Below, piece after piece: positions 54,589 through 64,000 of a stretch of 64,000 bases of DNA (positions are counted from its first letter, which is position 1; each line of letters opens with the position of its first letter). This stretch comes from Croceibacterium salegens (lineage in GTDB: Bacteria > Pseudomonadota > Alphaproteobacteria > Sphingomonadales > Sphingomonadaceae). Made by a program: the position numbers and the translations under genes. The stretch lies in assembly GCF_009827435.1 (NCBI RefSeq), contig NZ_WTYM01000021.1:1-64000 (forward strand). The letters run 5' to 3'. The notes under the pieces are model-generated. The model was given only the letters and a program-made list of their open reading frames with translations. It made no database searches and had not been told where the DNA came from.

Positions 54589-55511
54589 CCCATAGCGTCT
54601 TCATAGACGGTGCCGCCGGGACCACGGGGCTGGAAATCGCCGACCGGCTTTCCGGGCGTAGCGAATTCGAGCTGATCGTTCTCGAAGATGACCGGCGCAA
54701 GGATCCCGCTGCCCGGAAGGAAGCACTCCACGCCGCCGACTTCGCGATCCTGTGCCTGCACGACGATGCCGCCCGCGAAGCAGTCGCGCTGGCCGAAGGC
54801 AGCAAGGTCCGGATAATCGACGCCTCGACCGCGCACCGCGTCGCGCCGGACTGGACCTATGGCTTTCCCGAGATCGTCGGCCGCGACACCGTCGCCTCGG
54901 CCCGGCTGGTCTCGAACCCCGGGTGCTACCCGACCGGGTTCATCGGCCTCCTCGCGCCGCTGATCCGGGCTGGGCTGCTACCTGCCGACTGGCCCTATAC
55001 CTGCAATGCCGTCTCCGGATATTCGGGTGGCGGCAAGGCGCTGATCGGCCGCTTCGAGGAAGACGCCGACATCGCCTGGCGCGGCTACGCGCTGGGGCTC
55101 AACCACAAGCACGTGCCCGAAATGCAGCAGCTCTGCGGCCTCGCCGTGGCACCGTTGTTCTCGCCCGCCGTCATCCCTGCGCACCGCGGGATGGTGACCG
55201 AAATCCCGCTGACGCTCTCGGCCATGACCGGCGTCGGCACGCCCGGCGAAATGCGCGAGGCGCTGGCCGGGTTCTATGCCGACAGCCCGATCGTGCGCAT
55301 GGGCACCGAGCCCGCCGACGGCGAGATGCTGCTGCGGAGGTCGGCTGCCCCGTCCGATGCGATGGACCTCTACGTCTTCGCTTCGGCCGACGGCTCGCAG
55401 GTGCGGCTCGTCGCGCTGCTCGACAATCTCGGCAAGGGCGCCAGCGGGGCGGCGGTTCAGTCGCTCAACCTGATGGCCGGGCTGGACGAAACCGCGGGCC
55501 TGCGGCTCTAG
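54585..55511 (+). CDS. argC: N-acetyl-gamma-glutamyl-phosphate reductase
   Basis: ArgC reduces N-acetylglutamyl-phosphate in arginine synthesis. The 308-residue enzyme belongs to the shorter class. It has FIDGAAGTTGLEIADRL at the start, the catalytic Cys114 in SNPGCYPTG and the SGYSGGGKALI loop. The GTG start overlaps the SH3 gene (GTGA), so the two are co-translated although functionally unrelated. Confidence 0.93.
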   Translation: MTHSVFIDGAAGTTGLEIADRLSGRSEFELIVLEDDRRKDPAARKEALHAADFAILCLHDDAAREAVALAEGSKVRIIDASTAHRVAPDWTYGFPEIVGRDTVASARLVSNPGCYPTGFIGLLAPLIRAGLLPADWPYTCNAVSGYSGGGKALIGRFEEDADIAWRGYALGLNHKHVPEMQQLCGLAVAPLFSPAVIPAHRGMVTEIPLTLSAMTGVGTPGEMREALAGFYADSPIVRMGTEPADGEMLLRRSAAPSDAMDLYVFASADGSQVRLVALLDNLGKGASGAAVQSLNLMAGLDETAGLRL

Positions 55512-55670
55512 CTTACTTGAACAACTTGCCCGTTTCCTAGGCAACGGTGCCTTATCGTCGGGCATCCCCTGCGCACGAAAATTTCCCCATGATTGCCGCA
55601 CTGCAGGAGAATCTTGCGATTCCGCCCTTTTCGGCGCGCGAGCGATTGTCTAGTCCGGACAAGTCGAGCC

Positions 55671-56100
<430 letters not shown>

Positions 56101-56171
56101 CAAAACCCCGGGGAGCGGGTTCTCGCTGCCCGACAACACAAACGAAAAAAGATCTTCAAGGAAGGACAACC

Positions 56172-57581
56172 ATGGCCAGTGCAAAGGACATCGTGAAGCG
56201 GATCAAGGACGAGGAAATCGAATGGGTCGATCTTCGCTTCACCGATCCGAAGGGCAAGTGGCAGCACCTCTCGATGTGCGCCGGCGTCATTGACGAAGAC
56301 TCGCTCGAAGAAGGCCTGATGTTCGACGGTTCGTCGATCGAAGGCTGGAAGGCGATCAACGAGTCCGACATGATCCTCAAGCCGGACCTCGACGCGGTCT
56401 ACATCGATCCGTTCTCGGCCACGCCGATGATGATCGTGTTCTGCGACATCGTCGAACCCTCGACCGGCGAAGGCTATGCGCGCGACCCGCGCACGACCGC
56501 CAAGCGCGCCGAGGCGTTCGTCAAGTCGGCCGGTTTCGGCGACACCGTCTACGTCGGCCCGGAAGCCGAGTTCTTCATGTTCGACGACGTGCGCTTCGAA
56601 GACGGATACGCCGGCTCGGGCTACCAGATCGACGACATCGAGTTGCCGACCAACACCGGCGCCGAGCTCGAAGGCGGCAACCTGGCGCACCGTCCGCGCG
56701 CCAAGGGCGGCTACTTCCCCGTCGCCCCGGTCGACAGCTGCATGGACATCCGCGGCGAGATGGTCTCGACCATGCTCGAAATGGGCCTGCCGTGCGACAA
56801 GCACCACCACGAGGTGGCCGCTGCGCAGCACGAGCTCGGCCTGACCTTCGGCACGCTGACCACCACCGCCGACCGCATGCAGATCTACAAGTACGTGGTG
56901 ATGATGGTTGCCCAGGCCTACGGCAAGACCGCGACCTTCATGCCCAAGCCGATCATGAAGGACAACGGCTCGGGCATGCACACGCACATCTCGATCTGGG
57001 ACGGCGGCAAGCCGCTGTTTGCCGGCAACGGCTATGCCGGCCTGTCGGACACCTGCCTGTACTTCATCGGCGGCGTCATCAAGCACGCCAAGGCGCTGAA
57101 CGCCTTCACCAACCCGACCACCAACAGCTACAAGCGGCTGGTACCGGGCTACGAAGCGCCGGTGCTGCTGGCCTATTCGGCCCGCAACCGTTCGGCCTCG
57201 TGCCGCATTCCTTACGGCACGGGCGAGAAGGCAAAGCGCGTGGAATTCCGGTTCCCCGACGCGATGGCCAACCCCTACCTGTGCTACGCCTCGCTGCTCA
57301 TGGCCGGCCTCGACGGGATCAAGAACAAGATCCACCCGGGCGAAGCCATGGACAAGAACCTCTACGACCTGCCGCCGGCCGAACTGGCCGAAGTGCCGAC
57401 CGTCTGCGGTTCGTTGCGCGAAGCGCTCGACAGCCTGGCTGCCGATCACGACTTCCTGCTCGAAGGCGACGTCTTCACCAAGGACCAGATCGAAGCCTAC
57501 ATGGAACTGAAGTGGCCGGAAGTGCTGCGCTGGGAAACCTCGCCGAGCCCGGTCGAATTCGACATGTACTACTCGGCCTGA
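56172..57581 (+). CDS. glnA: glutamine synthetase type I
   Basis: GlnA makes glutamine from glutamate, ammonia and ATP. The 469-residue subunit shows [18 protein letters not shown] near 50, the metal-binding [12 protein letters not shown] near 137, the ATP region [10 protein letters not shown] and [11 protein letters not shown]. The adenylylation Tyr398 lies in [10 protein letters not shown]. It forms dodecamers. A clear terminator follows. Confidence 0.97.
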   Translation: MASAKDIVKRIKDEEIEWVDLRFTDPKGKWQHLSMCAGVIDEDSLEEGLMFDGSSIEGWKAINESDMILKPDLDAVYIDPFSATPMMIVFCDIVEPSTGEGYARDPRTTAKRAEAFVKSAGFGDTVYVGPEAEFFMFDDVRFEDGYAGSGYQIDDIELPTNTGAELEGGNLAHRPRAKGGYFPVAPVDSCMDIRGEMVSTMLEMGLPCDKHHHEVAAAQHELGLTFGTLTTTADRMQIYKYVVMMVAQAYGKTATFMPKPIMKDNGSGMHTHISIWDGGKPLFAGNGYAGLSDTCLYFIGGVIKHAKALNAFTNPTTNSYKRLVPGYEAPVLLAYSARNRSASCRIPYGTGEKAKRVEFRFPDAMANPYLCYASLLMAGLDGIKNKIHPGEAMDKNLYDLPPAELAEVPTVCGSLREALDSLAADHDFLLEGDVFTKDQIEAYMELKWPEVLRWETSPSPVEFDMYYSA

Positions 57582-57609
57582 ACCACTCGCGATCAGAGCC
57601 AACGAAAAG

Positions 57610-57639
57610 GGGCGTCCGGGAAACCGGGCGCCCTTTTTT
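57610..57639 (+). terminator. rho-independent terminator of glnA
   Basis: GGGCGTCCGG pairs with CCGGGCGCCC through a GAAA loop, followed by TTTTTT, 28 bases after the glnA stop. Confidence 0.93.
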
Positions 57640-57800
57640 CATCCCGGAGGTTTCGAATCCGCCCGCCCGGTCCCGCACCTCGCAGCCGAAGCGGACCGCC
57701 AGCCGAAATAGCGAAACCTTAACCCCTTGGAACCACTCATCGCATTGGTGGGAACTGTCATGCCCCGAATGCCGTTGCGGGCTTGCGAGGAGAGTTCAGG

Positions 57801-58811
57801 ATGAAACATATCATCTCCGCCATGGCGGCGGTCGCGTTGCTGGCAGCCGGTGCAAACGCACAGCCCGGTAACGACAAGAACAACAGGGGCAAGCCCGAGC
57901 AAGGTCCGTCCCAAGGCTCATCGATGAAGGGCGGCGACAAACAGAAGGGTCCGTCGCGCGAGGGCGGACCGGCTGCGCAAGCCATGCGGTCCGACAAGGG
58001 TCCGCCTCACAAGGCCGCCGTGAATGCCGAGCAAGGGCCGCCGATGAAGGCCTCGCATCCGGAGGCCAAGCCGGTGAAGGTGGTCAAGGGTCCACCGGAA
58101 AAGCCCGGAAAGGAATTGAACGACCACAAGCAGGACAACTCTGGCGTCCGGGTGCTCGCCGACGGAAGGCATGTCTACGACCACCCCGAAGCGCTGCACA
58201 ACTGGACCACCTACGACCGGCACGGACTGATCGCCGGGTGCCCGCCAGGCCTCGCCAAGAAGCACAACGGCTGCACTCCGCCGGGCCTCGCCAAGGCGAA
58301 GGAGCCGCGATACCGCTACACGACATTTCGGCCCGACTGGTGGGGCCTCGGCGGCCTGGCGCTGGGCGGCGGGCGATATCTCTATTCCGACGGCTACCTG
58401 TTGCGCCTCGACGGCGACCGCATCGGCGGATACATCCCGCTGCTTGGCGGAGCGCTGGCGATCGGCAATCCCTGGCCGAGCTATTACACCCCGCGTCCGG
58501 CGCCCGACTATTATGTCAGCTATTACGACCTCGGTCCGGCGAACGGCTATCGCTACGCCGACGATGTGTTCTACCGGGTCGATCCGACCACCGCCGCGAT
58601 CACCTCGATCGCCGCGCTACTGACCGGTGACGACATCCAGGTCGGCCAGCCGATGCCGCGCGGTTACGACGTCTACAACGTTCCCTATCCCTATCGCTCG
58701 CAATACGTCGACGGGCCGAGCGCGCGCTATCGCTACAGCGATGGCTACGTCTACCAGATCGATCCCGAAACGCAGCTCGTCGCCGCAGCGATCGAACTGC
58801 TGGTCAGCTAA
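57801..58811 (+). CDS. exported protein with RcnB-like and repeat segments
   Basis: The 336-residue protein has a signal peptide (about 1-22), a Lys/Gly/Pro-rich low-complexity region (about 25-110), and CPPGLAKKHNGCTPPGLAKA near 150, like RcnB-type periplasmic proteins. Three repeats of about 28 residues in the C-terminal half start near 192, 250 and 310 (RYLYSDGYLLRLD, YRYADDVFYRVD, YRYSDGYVYQID). Function unknown; periplasmic location likely. The ATG has a good site upstream. Confidence 0.75.
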   Translation: MKHIISAMAAVALLAAGANAQPGNDKNNRGKPEQGPSQGSSMKGGDKQKGPSREGGPAAQAMRSDKGPPHKAAVNAEQGPPMKASHPEAKPVKVVKGPPEKPGKELNDHKQDNSGVRVLADGRHVYDHPEALHNWTTYDRHGLIAGCPPGLAKKHNGCTPPGLAKAKEPRYRYTTFRPDWWGLGGLALGGGRYLYSDGYLLRLDGDRIGGYIPLLGGALAIGNPWPSYYTPRPAPDYYVSYYDLGPANGYRYADDVFYRVDPTTAAITSIAALLTGDDIQVGQPMPRGYDVYNVPYPYRSQYVDGPSARYRYSDGYVYQIDPETQLVAAAIELLVS

Positions 58812-58823
58812 GGAATGAGCGCA

Positions 58824-59381
58824 ATGGCCAAACGCCCGCTTGCCGCCCTCGCGGCGCTTTCGCTGCTTGCCCTTGGCGCCTGCGACTCATCCGACGCCAG
58901 CCCTTCCGGCGATGCCGCACCGACCAAGGACACGCTAGCCGAAGCGATTTCCGACGATTCCAGCCTCAGCACGATTTCGGGTGCGCTCAGCCAGACGGGG
59001 CTCGCCCAAGTGTTCGACGGCGTCGGCTCCTATACCCTGCTCGCGCCCAACAACGACGCCTTCGATGGCCTCGGCGATATCGGTGACGACTTGCGCGACC
59101 CGGCGCAGAAGGCGGCCATGGCGGCGATCCTGCGCGACCATGTCCTGCCCGGCTACATGACGCCGGCGGACATCGCGAGTGCGGTCGAGGCCAAGGGCGG
59201 TTCGGTCGACGTCGAGACCATGGGCAACCACAAGCTTACCTTCAGCAAGTCGGGAAAGACCATCAAGGTGACCGGCGAAGACGGCTCGAGCGCGCTGTTC
59301 ACGGGCGATGCGGTCAGGGCCAGCAACGGCGTCGCCATCCCGCTCGACGGAGTGCTCAAGAAGTTCGACGGCGAGAGCTAG
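58824..59381 (+). CDS. fasciclin-domain lipoprotein
   Basis: The 185-residue protein has a lipoprotein signal with Cys near 20 (LALGAC) and a FAS1 domain (about 50-180) with YTLLAPNNDAFDGL and ILRDHVLPGYM. FAS1 domains mediate adhesion in the envelope. The ATG at 58824 was preferred because AAGGA is nine bases upstream; an ATG three codons earlier has no spacing. Its stop overlaps the tamB stop on the other strand. Confidence 0.88.
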   Translation: MAKRPLAALAALSLLALGACDSSDASPSGDAAPTKDTLAEAISDDSSLSTISGALSQTGLAQVFDGVGSYTLLAPNNDAFDGLGDIGDDLRDPAQKAAMAAILRDHVLPGYMTPADIASAVEAKGGSVDVETMGNHKLTFSKSGKTIKVTGEDGSSALFTGDAVRASNGVAIPLDGVLKKFDGES

Positions 59382-62300
59382 TAGTCCTTCGAAACCTCGA
59401 CCGAGGCGCTCTCGCGTCCGAGCGAGGAGACTGTTCCAAGCAGGGCCAGCCAGCTTGTAATCCGGAACTCCACCTCGGTCGCGGTGTAGCCGCGCCCGTC
59501 GGTGATGATCTCGGCATAGAACTTGCGCCCGAAACGCTTCCCCAATGCCAGCGCCGTGCCGCGGTCGAGCGAGGGATCGGCCGGAACGATGCGCAGGCGG
59601 TCGAGACCGACTGCCTGGCGCAGCTTGTTGATCGGATCGATCCCGCTGCCACCTCGCAGGCTGGCCAGCGCCGCGCCGAGCTGCAGCGCATCGGTCGCGC
59701 TCAGGTTGCTGATCGAACCGCCGAACAGCAGGCGCGCGAGGATTTCTTCTTCGGGCAGCGAGGGCGAGGAACTGAAGGTGACTTCCGGCTGGGTCGCCCG
59801 GCCGCCGACGTTGACCGCCACGCTGGTCCCGTTGGCCTCGGTTTCGGCGACGAGGTCGATGCGCGGATCGGGCGGCACGTTTTCGTCGAAGTCGATGATG
59901 CCGCGGGTGATGTCGAAACGCGTTCCGGCGAAGGTGTAGAAGCCCTGCCGCGGAACGATCGTCGCGGTACCGCCAATGCGCGGGTCGGACGTCGTGCCGC
60001 GCAGGCGGATATTGGCGCGCCATTCGCTGTCGAGGCCCATTCCATCGACCTTTACCTGGTTCGGTGCCGACGCGTCGATCAGGAAGCGCCACGGCGCGCC
60101 CGGCGCGCGAGGGGGGGCGACATCGGCCGGCATGTTTATTTTGCGCGTCCTGATGTTCGGCAGTTCCTCGCTGGCCGCGGCGGCGCCAAGCCGCCAGCGC
60201 GCCTTGTTGACCTTGAGGCGGCCCGCAATCGTCCCGCCGACCCCGGTCGAAACGATGCGGATGGGGCCGGTGACCGTGGCGCCCATTGTCGGCAGGTCGA
60301 GGACCCGCGCGTTGCTCGCCGCCAGCCGCAAGTCGATCGACGGCCCCTGTCCCGGTCCGATGTTGGAGAGGTCGATGACGCCGCTGCCGGTGACTGTCCC
60401 ACCGTTGGGGTCGTTCCCCGAGAGGCTGGTCAGTTGCAGCCGCGAGCCGGCGAAGCGTCCACGCGCCTTGACCTGCTTGAGGTCGGTGCCGGTCAGCGCG
60501 CTTTGCGCGCGCAGCGTGTCGCCGGCGATCGTGCCCGAGACGTCGGGATTGCGCAGTGTGCCGCGGGCATCCGCCGAAACGCGGATCGGGCCGTGGAGGT
60601 CGAGGAAGTCGAGCGCGGCGAGCCGCCACAGCGCATCGGCCGGACCGTCGTAGCGAAGCTGGGCCTGCAGGTTGCCGTCTTCGAGCCGGTCGAACAGCGG
60701 AGCGCCGGGGGCGCCCATGCTGATGCGGCCCTGCAGCCGGCCCTTGACCCCGCCATCGTCCTGCAGGACCGCGCGAGCCTGCAGCAGCGTCGGCGAAAGC
60801 CGGGCGACCAGCGCGAGGTCGATCGGGCGCGAGGTCAGGACGAGGCCCGAGCGGGTCAGGCCCCTGGCCATGACTCGCGCCTCGCCGGTCGGGTCGCCAT
60901 TCGCACCGCCGGCCAGATCGACGATGCCCGAGATCGTGCCGCCAAGGCCGACATCGCCGCCGACGACGTCGATCAGCGACAGCGGCATCTTGTCGAGGCT
61001 GAACTTTCCGCTCGCCGGCCGGCCGCCGCCGAACCGGCCTTCGGCGATCGCCCGACCTTCTCCGAAGTCGAGCTGGGTCGGGCGCAGTTCCCAGCCGCCG
61101 TCGGGCAGCTTGGCAAGGATCGCCCGCCGCGGCATGGCAATCTTGCGCGACCCGTAACTGCCCTTTGCCGCCAACGCGACCTGGTCCGCGTTGGCGCTGC
61201 CCGTCAGCTGCAGGTCGAAGCCGCTGCCGCGCCGGCCGCTCAGCGCAGCGTCGAACTTGCCGACCCCGTCGACGACGTCGGCCTTGCCCGAGAAACGGCC
61301 GACGAACAGCTGGCCATAGCTGATCCCCTGCGCGCGCGCCTCGCCCGAGATCGTGGTCTTGCCCCCGCCCACGGTGCCCGTGGCGGTCAGGTTTGCCCGG
61401 CGAACGGTCAACGGAGTTGCCCCTCCGAAGCTGGCATCGTTCGCCACGAGCCTGACGTCGAAACCCTGCCCGCCCCCGCGCGGTGCAAGGTCGACCGTTC
61501 CATCGACTCCACCGTGTTCGAGGGTCAGCGAGCCGGTGGCCGCGCCATTGGCGATGGCGAGCTGTCCGGTCACGTCGGTGTCCGAAACGTGGAACCTGTC
61601 GACCGCGATGGTCACCGGCGCGCCCGCAGGCATGGCAATCCGCAAGGCGCCGTCGAACGGCCCGAGCAGCGACTGGCCGTTCGTGTCGATGTCGAAGCCG
61701 TCATCGTTCGGCGCAAGCGCCACGTGGACGTCCTTCAACCCGGCTGAAGGCAGCGGGCTGGCGAAGACGAGCGTGGCGCGGGGACCGTCGCCGGCAATTG
61801 CTGCCTGGAAGGTGAACTCGCCATAATCGGCCTGGCGTCCAGTGCCCGCCAGCGTGGTCCTTCCGCCCTCCACCCTGCCGTCGAGCGCCAGCGTCAGCTT
61901 GCTCGCCTGGAGGCGTGTCTTGGAGAATGCGATCGGCCGTCCCGCACCCAGCGTCACCCCGCCGCCGAAGCGGATGTTGTCGCCCGCGACGTTGGCGATC
62001 GTCGCGTTGCTGACTTTCGCCAGCCGCCCGGTGAAATTGGCCGTCAGCGTCCACGGCACGCCGGTGCCGGTCTTGAACAGGATCTTGGCGCCCGCATCCA
62101 TCGTGCCGACGTTGTCGAGCGGCAGCCCGCGGATCTCGACCGGCCCGGCCAGTGCATAGACGCCGCGTGCGGTATCCCCGCGCAGGGTCAGTCTGACGTC
62201 GAGACCGGGGAAGACGAGGCGCAGGTTGTCCGAACCGAGGTCGCTGCCCTTGAGCGCAATATCGCCGCGCAGAGTTCCGCCGACGAGCCGCGGATCGATC

Positions 62301-63568
62301 ACGCTGTTGCCGCTGGTGACGCGCGCCACCTTGGCGTCGAGGGGCAGGTCCAGCTTGCCGTCGGCGAAGCGCATCGTGCCGCGTTGCTCAAGACCGCTAA
62401 GTCTGGTGCCGGAAAAGTCGGCCGTCGCGACCGTCAGTTCGTGCGGCACCGTCAGCGTGCGGAACGGTCCGTCGAGCTGCGCCGACAGCCGCGCGCCTTC
62501 CAGCCGGGTGCCCTTGCCGAGCAAGGCCGGATCCCGCGCCGTCGCGGTCAGTTCCACACGGTCGAAGGCATTGTCGGCGAGGTCCACCGCGCCCTTGGCG
62601 CCGAAATCGATCCCGCCGCCGCGCACCACGGCCGCACCTGTCGCGACGCTGTCCTTGAGCGTTCCGACCACCGCCACGCGCGGGGCCGTGCCGAGCGCCC
62701 GCGCCCGCAGGCCCGAGACGTAACCGTCAGGACGGACGACACCCGCCACGGTATAACGGCCGCCGCGGTTCTCGACCTTGAGGTCGGCGAGCTGCACCTT
62801 GCCCTGCCGGCCGGTGAACTTGCCGTTCCACTGGGTCCAGGTACCGTCGCCCGCCAGCTTGAGGCGCAGGGTATCGGTGGCCCCGACGAGCGAGGCGAGC
62901 AGGCCGCCGGCCGGGGCGCGATAGTCGAGATCGAGGTCGAAGCGGTCGCCGTCCGGTTCGGCGTCGACCAGCAGCGCCAGCACATCGCCGCCGCCCAATT
63001 CGCCGTCGGCATCGAGCAGTACCTTGCCCTTGCGCACGTCCGCCTTGGCGCGGAAATCGATCGCCCGCTCCTCGCCCAGCAGGCCCTTGGCGACGTGCAG
63101 GTCGTCGACCAGCAGGCGGTCCACGCGAATGTCGAAATCCGGCAGGATCGGCGCGTTCGGATCACCGGGCTTGAGATCGGGCCGGGCGTAGAGCGTCCCC
63201 TCGTGGAGTGCGAGGTTGCGCACATCGAGCCCGGTGAAAGGGAACTTGTACGGCCGCCAGTTGAGCTCGATTTCGGGCACCGAAAGGAACAGCGTGCCGT
63301 CGGCATCGCGGAACTTCACGTCGTAGAAGGTCGCGTTCCACAGCACCGATCCGCCGACGCGCCCGACGGTAACGCTCAGCCCGCTGGCGGGCGCGTACTT
63401 GGCGATCCGGTCGACGATGAATTGCCGCCCGGGCGGTGTGTGCAGGAATACGACGACCGCAGCGAAGAGCAGGACAAGGACAAGCAGGACGCGCGCTGCC
63501 CAGCGCCCGGCGCGCCGCGCGGCCAGCCAAGCACCGCTGCCGGTTTCGGGGGCGTCGTCGTCAGCCAT
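59378..63568 (-). CDS. tamB: translocation and assembly module inner-membrane protein TamB
   Basis: TamB spans the periplasm and works with the outer-membrane protein TamA in exporting envelope proteins and lipid transport. The 1396-residue protein has an N-terminal membrane helix (about 20-45), then long repetitive beta sequence, ending in the DUF490/TamB C-terminal domain (about 1050-1396). It overlaps the tamA stop by one base (TGATG), the usual operon. Confidence 0.92.
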   Translation of the reverse strand: MADDDAPETGSGAWLAARRAGRWAARVLLVLVLLFAAVVVFLHTPPGRQFIVDRIAKYAPASGLSVTVGRVGGSVLWNATFYDVKFRDADGTLFLSVPEIELNWRPYKFPFTGLDVRNLALHEGTLYARPDLKPGDPNAPILPDFDIRVDRLLVDDLHVAKGLLGEERAIDFRAKADVRKGKVLLDADGELGGGDVLALLVDAEPDGDRFDLDLDYRAPAGGLLASLVGATDTLRLKLAGDGTWTQWNGKFTGRQGKVQLADLKVENRGGRYTVAGVVRPDGYVSGLRARALGTAPRVAVVGTLKDSVATGAAVVRGGGIDFGAKGAVDLADNAFDRVELTATARDPALLGKGTRLEGARLSAQLDGPFRTLTVPHELTVATADFSGTRLSGLEQRGTMRFADGKLDLPLDAKVARVTSGNSVIDPRLVGGTLRGDIALKGSDLGSDNLRLVFPGLDVRLTLRGDTARGVYALAGPVEIRGLPLDNVGTMDAGAKILFKTGTGVPWTLTANFTGRLAKVSNATIANVAGDNIRFGGGVTLGAGRPIAFSKTRLQASKLTLALDGRVEGGRTTLAGTGRQADYGEFTFQAAIAGDGPRATLVFASPLPSAGLKDVHVALAPNDDGFDIDTNGQSLLGPFDGALRIAMPAGAPVTIAVDRFHVSDTDVTGQLAIANGAATGSLTLEHGGVDGTVDLAPRGGGQGFDVRLVANDASFGGATPLTVRRANLTATGTVGGGKTTISGEARAQGISYGQLFVGRFSGKADVVDGVGKFDAALSGRRGSGFDLQLTGSANADQVALAAKGSYGSRKIAMPRRAILAKLPDGGWELRPTQLDFGEGRAIAEGRFGGGRPASGKFSLDKMPLSLIDVVGGDVGLGGTISGIVDLAGGANGDPTGEARVMARGLTRSGLVLTSRPIDLALVARLSPTLLQARAVLQDDGGVKGRLQGRISMGAPGAPLFDRLEDGNLQAQLRYDGPADALWRLAALDFLDLHGPIRVSADARGTLRNPDVSGTIAGDTLRAQSALTGTDLKQVKARGRFAGSRLQLTSLSGNDPNGGTVTGSGVIDLSNIGPGQGPSIDLRLAASNARVLDLPTMGATVTGPIRIVSTGVGGTIAGRLKVNKARWRLGAAAASEELPNIRTRKINMPADVAPPRAPGAPWRFLIDASAPNQVKVDGMGLDSEWRANIRLRGTTSDPRIGGTATIVPRQGFYTFAGTRFDITRGIIDFDENVPPDPRIDLVAETEANGTSVAVNVGGRATQPEVTFSSSPSLPEEEILARLLFGGSISNLSATDALQLGAALASLRGGSGIDPINKLRQAVGLDRLRIVPADPSLDRGTALALGKRFGRKFYAEIITDGRGYTATEVEFRITSWLALLGTVSSLGRESASVEVSKDY

Positions 63569-64000
63569 CAGAAGGCCTGGCCCAGTCCGACATAAACGCC
63601 AAAATTCGCATCGTTCGGCCCCGGATTGAGCGGGACGCCGAAATCGACCCGGATCGGGCCGAAGCCCGTATTGTATCGGATGCCGATACCCGCGCCGATC
63701 TTGATATTGGCGAAGTCCGGTGTCGCGCCCGATGCCACAGTGCCAGCATCGACGAACGGGACTATGCCGAGCGCGCCGCCGAGCATGCCGGTCTTGATCC
63801 GCGCTTCTAGCGAGAATTCGGCCAGCGAGCGTCCGCCGACCGGATCGCCGACCGAGCTTTGCGGTCCGATCTTCTGGTAGCCGTAGCCGCGAACGGACCC
63901 GCCGCCACCGCCATAGAGCCGCCGCGACGGGGCGATCTCATCGACCGTCGCACCGGGAATGCTGGCAATTCGCGCGCGGCCGGCGACGACGATCTTGTCG
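63568..64000 (-). CDS. tamA: outer-membrane assembly factor TamA, 3' part (partial)
   Basis: Only the C-terminal end of the BamA/Omp85-type barrel is in the window; the gene continues past 64000. Visible are RRLYGGGGGSVRGYGYQKIGP, the barrel motif of the Omp85 family, and the end with IRVDFGVPLNP and a terminal Phe, the signal for outer-membrane insertion. With tamB it forms the TAM pair. Confidence 0.9.
   Translation of the reverse strand, partial: DKIVVAGRARIASIPGATVDEIAPSRRLYGGGGGSVRGYGYQKIGPQSSVGDPVGGRSLAEFSLEARIKTGMLGGALGIVPFVDAGTVASGATPDFANIKIGAGIGIRYNTGFGPIRVDFGVPLNPGPNDANFGVYVGLGQAF

Overview
This window is ordinary, densely packed chromosome from a high-GC alphaproteobacterium. The most likely source is the Sphingomonadales, probably an Erythrobacteraceae relative (inference). 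Supporting evidence is the Alphaproteobacteria-style gene content (DUF2849 beside a one-subunit sulfite reductase, DUF934 before cysH, a division cluster with a very long acidic FtsZ linker), the strong G/C third-position bias, and several families of short palindromic intergenic repeats. There is no integrase, transposase, phage module, CRISPR array or rRNA. Two tRNA genes are present, Thr(CGU) and Ala(CGC).

Layout. Positions 1-3500 are a mixed, lower-GC edge: the first codons of a possible Tat-exported protein, a membrane protein, a nuclease-like protein, tRNA-Thr, a Tat-exported metallo-beta-lactamase-fold hydrolase, and a low-GC patch with a small helix-turn-helix ORF and a gene remnant. 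Positions 3495-8349 hold queF (queuosine), a Pro/Thr-rich membrane protein, sseA, metC and an MscS-type channel. Positions 8449-12360 are a tightly overlapped sulfur assimilation operon: cobA (siroheme precursor), DUF2849, cysI, DUF934 and cysH. Two exported proteins and a lipoprotein follow. Next, on the minus strand, come an epimerase, proB and obgE, then tRNA-Ala, a poly-proline lipoprotein, a BI-1/YccA protein, proC, ybjN and a TPR/SPOR protein.

The centre (22899-41838, minus strand) is the complete division and cell wall cluster, in transcription order mraZ, rsmH, ftsL-like, ftsI, murE, murF, mraY, murD, ftsW, murG, murC, murB, ddl, ftsQ, ftsA, ftsZ. Most junctions are 4-base ATGA/GTGA overlaps or 1-base TGATG overlaps, so translation is probably coupled from mraZ to ftsA. 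Only ftsZ has a sizeable leader (129 bp), and it contains a perfect DnaA box. Upstream of mraZ there is a 10-bp-periodic G-run array, a candidate MraZ operator, next to a perfect palindrome.

Positions 42089-59381 carry cysK, a ferredoxin, an AlkA-type glycosylase, an S9 peptidase, an SDR enzyme, phhB, ccmAB, map, a lipoprotein, an M17 aminopeptidase, an SH3-only relative of NlpC/P60 proteins, argC, and glnB-glnA with a candidate sigma-54 promoter and a clear terminator. After these come an RcnB-like exported protein and a fasciclin lipoprotein. The window closes with tamB and the 3' part of tamA on the minus strand.

I found no convincing undescribed multi-gene system. The observations most worth a second look are regulatory (mraZ array, ftsZ DnaA box, glnB sigma-54 site), evolutionary (a diverged copy of the alkA 3' end exactly 400 bp away, a chimeric palindromic repeat, the SH3-only gene, the low-GC remnant) and structural (the long FtsZ linker, three repeats in the RcnB-like protein, the inverted repeat abutting tRNA-Ala).
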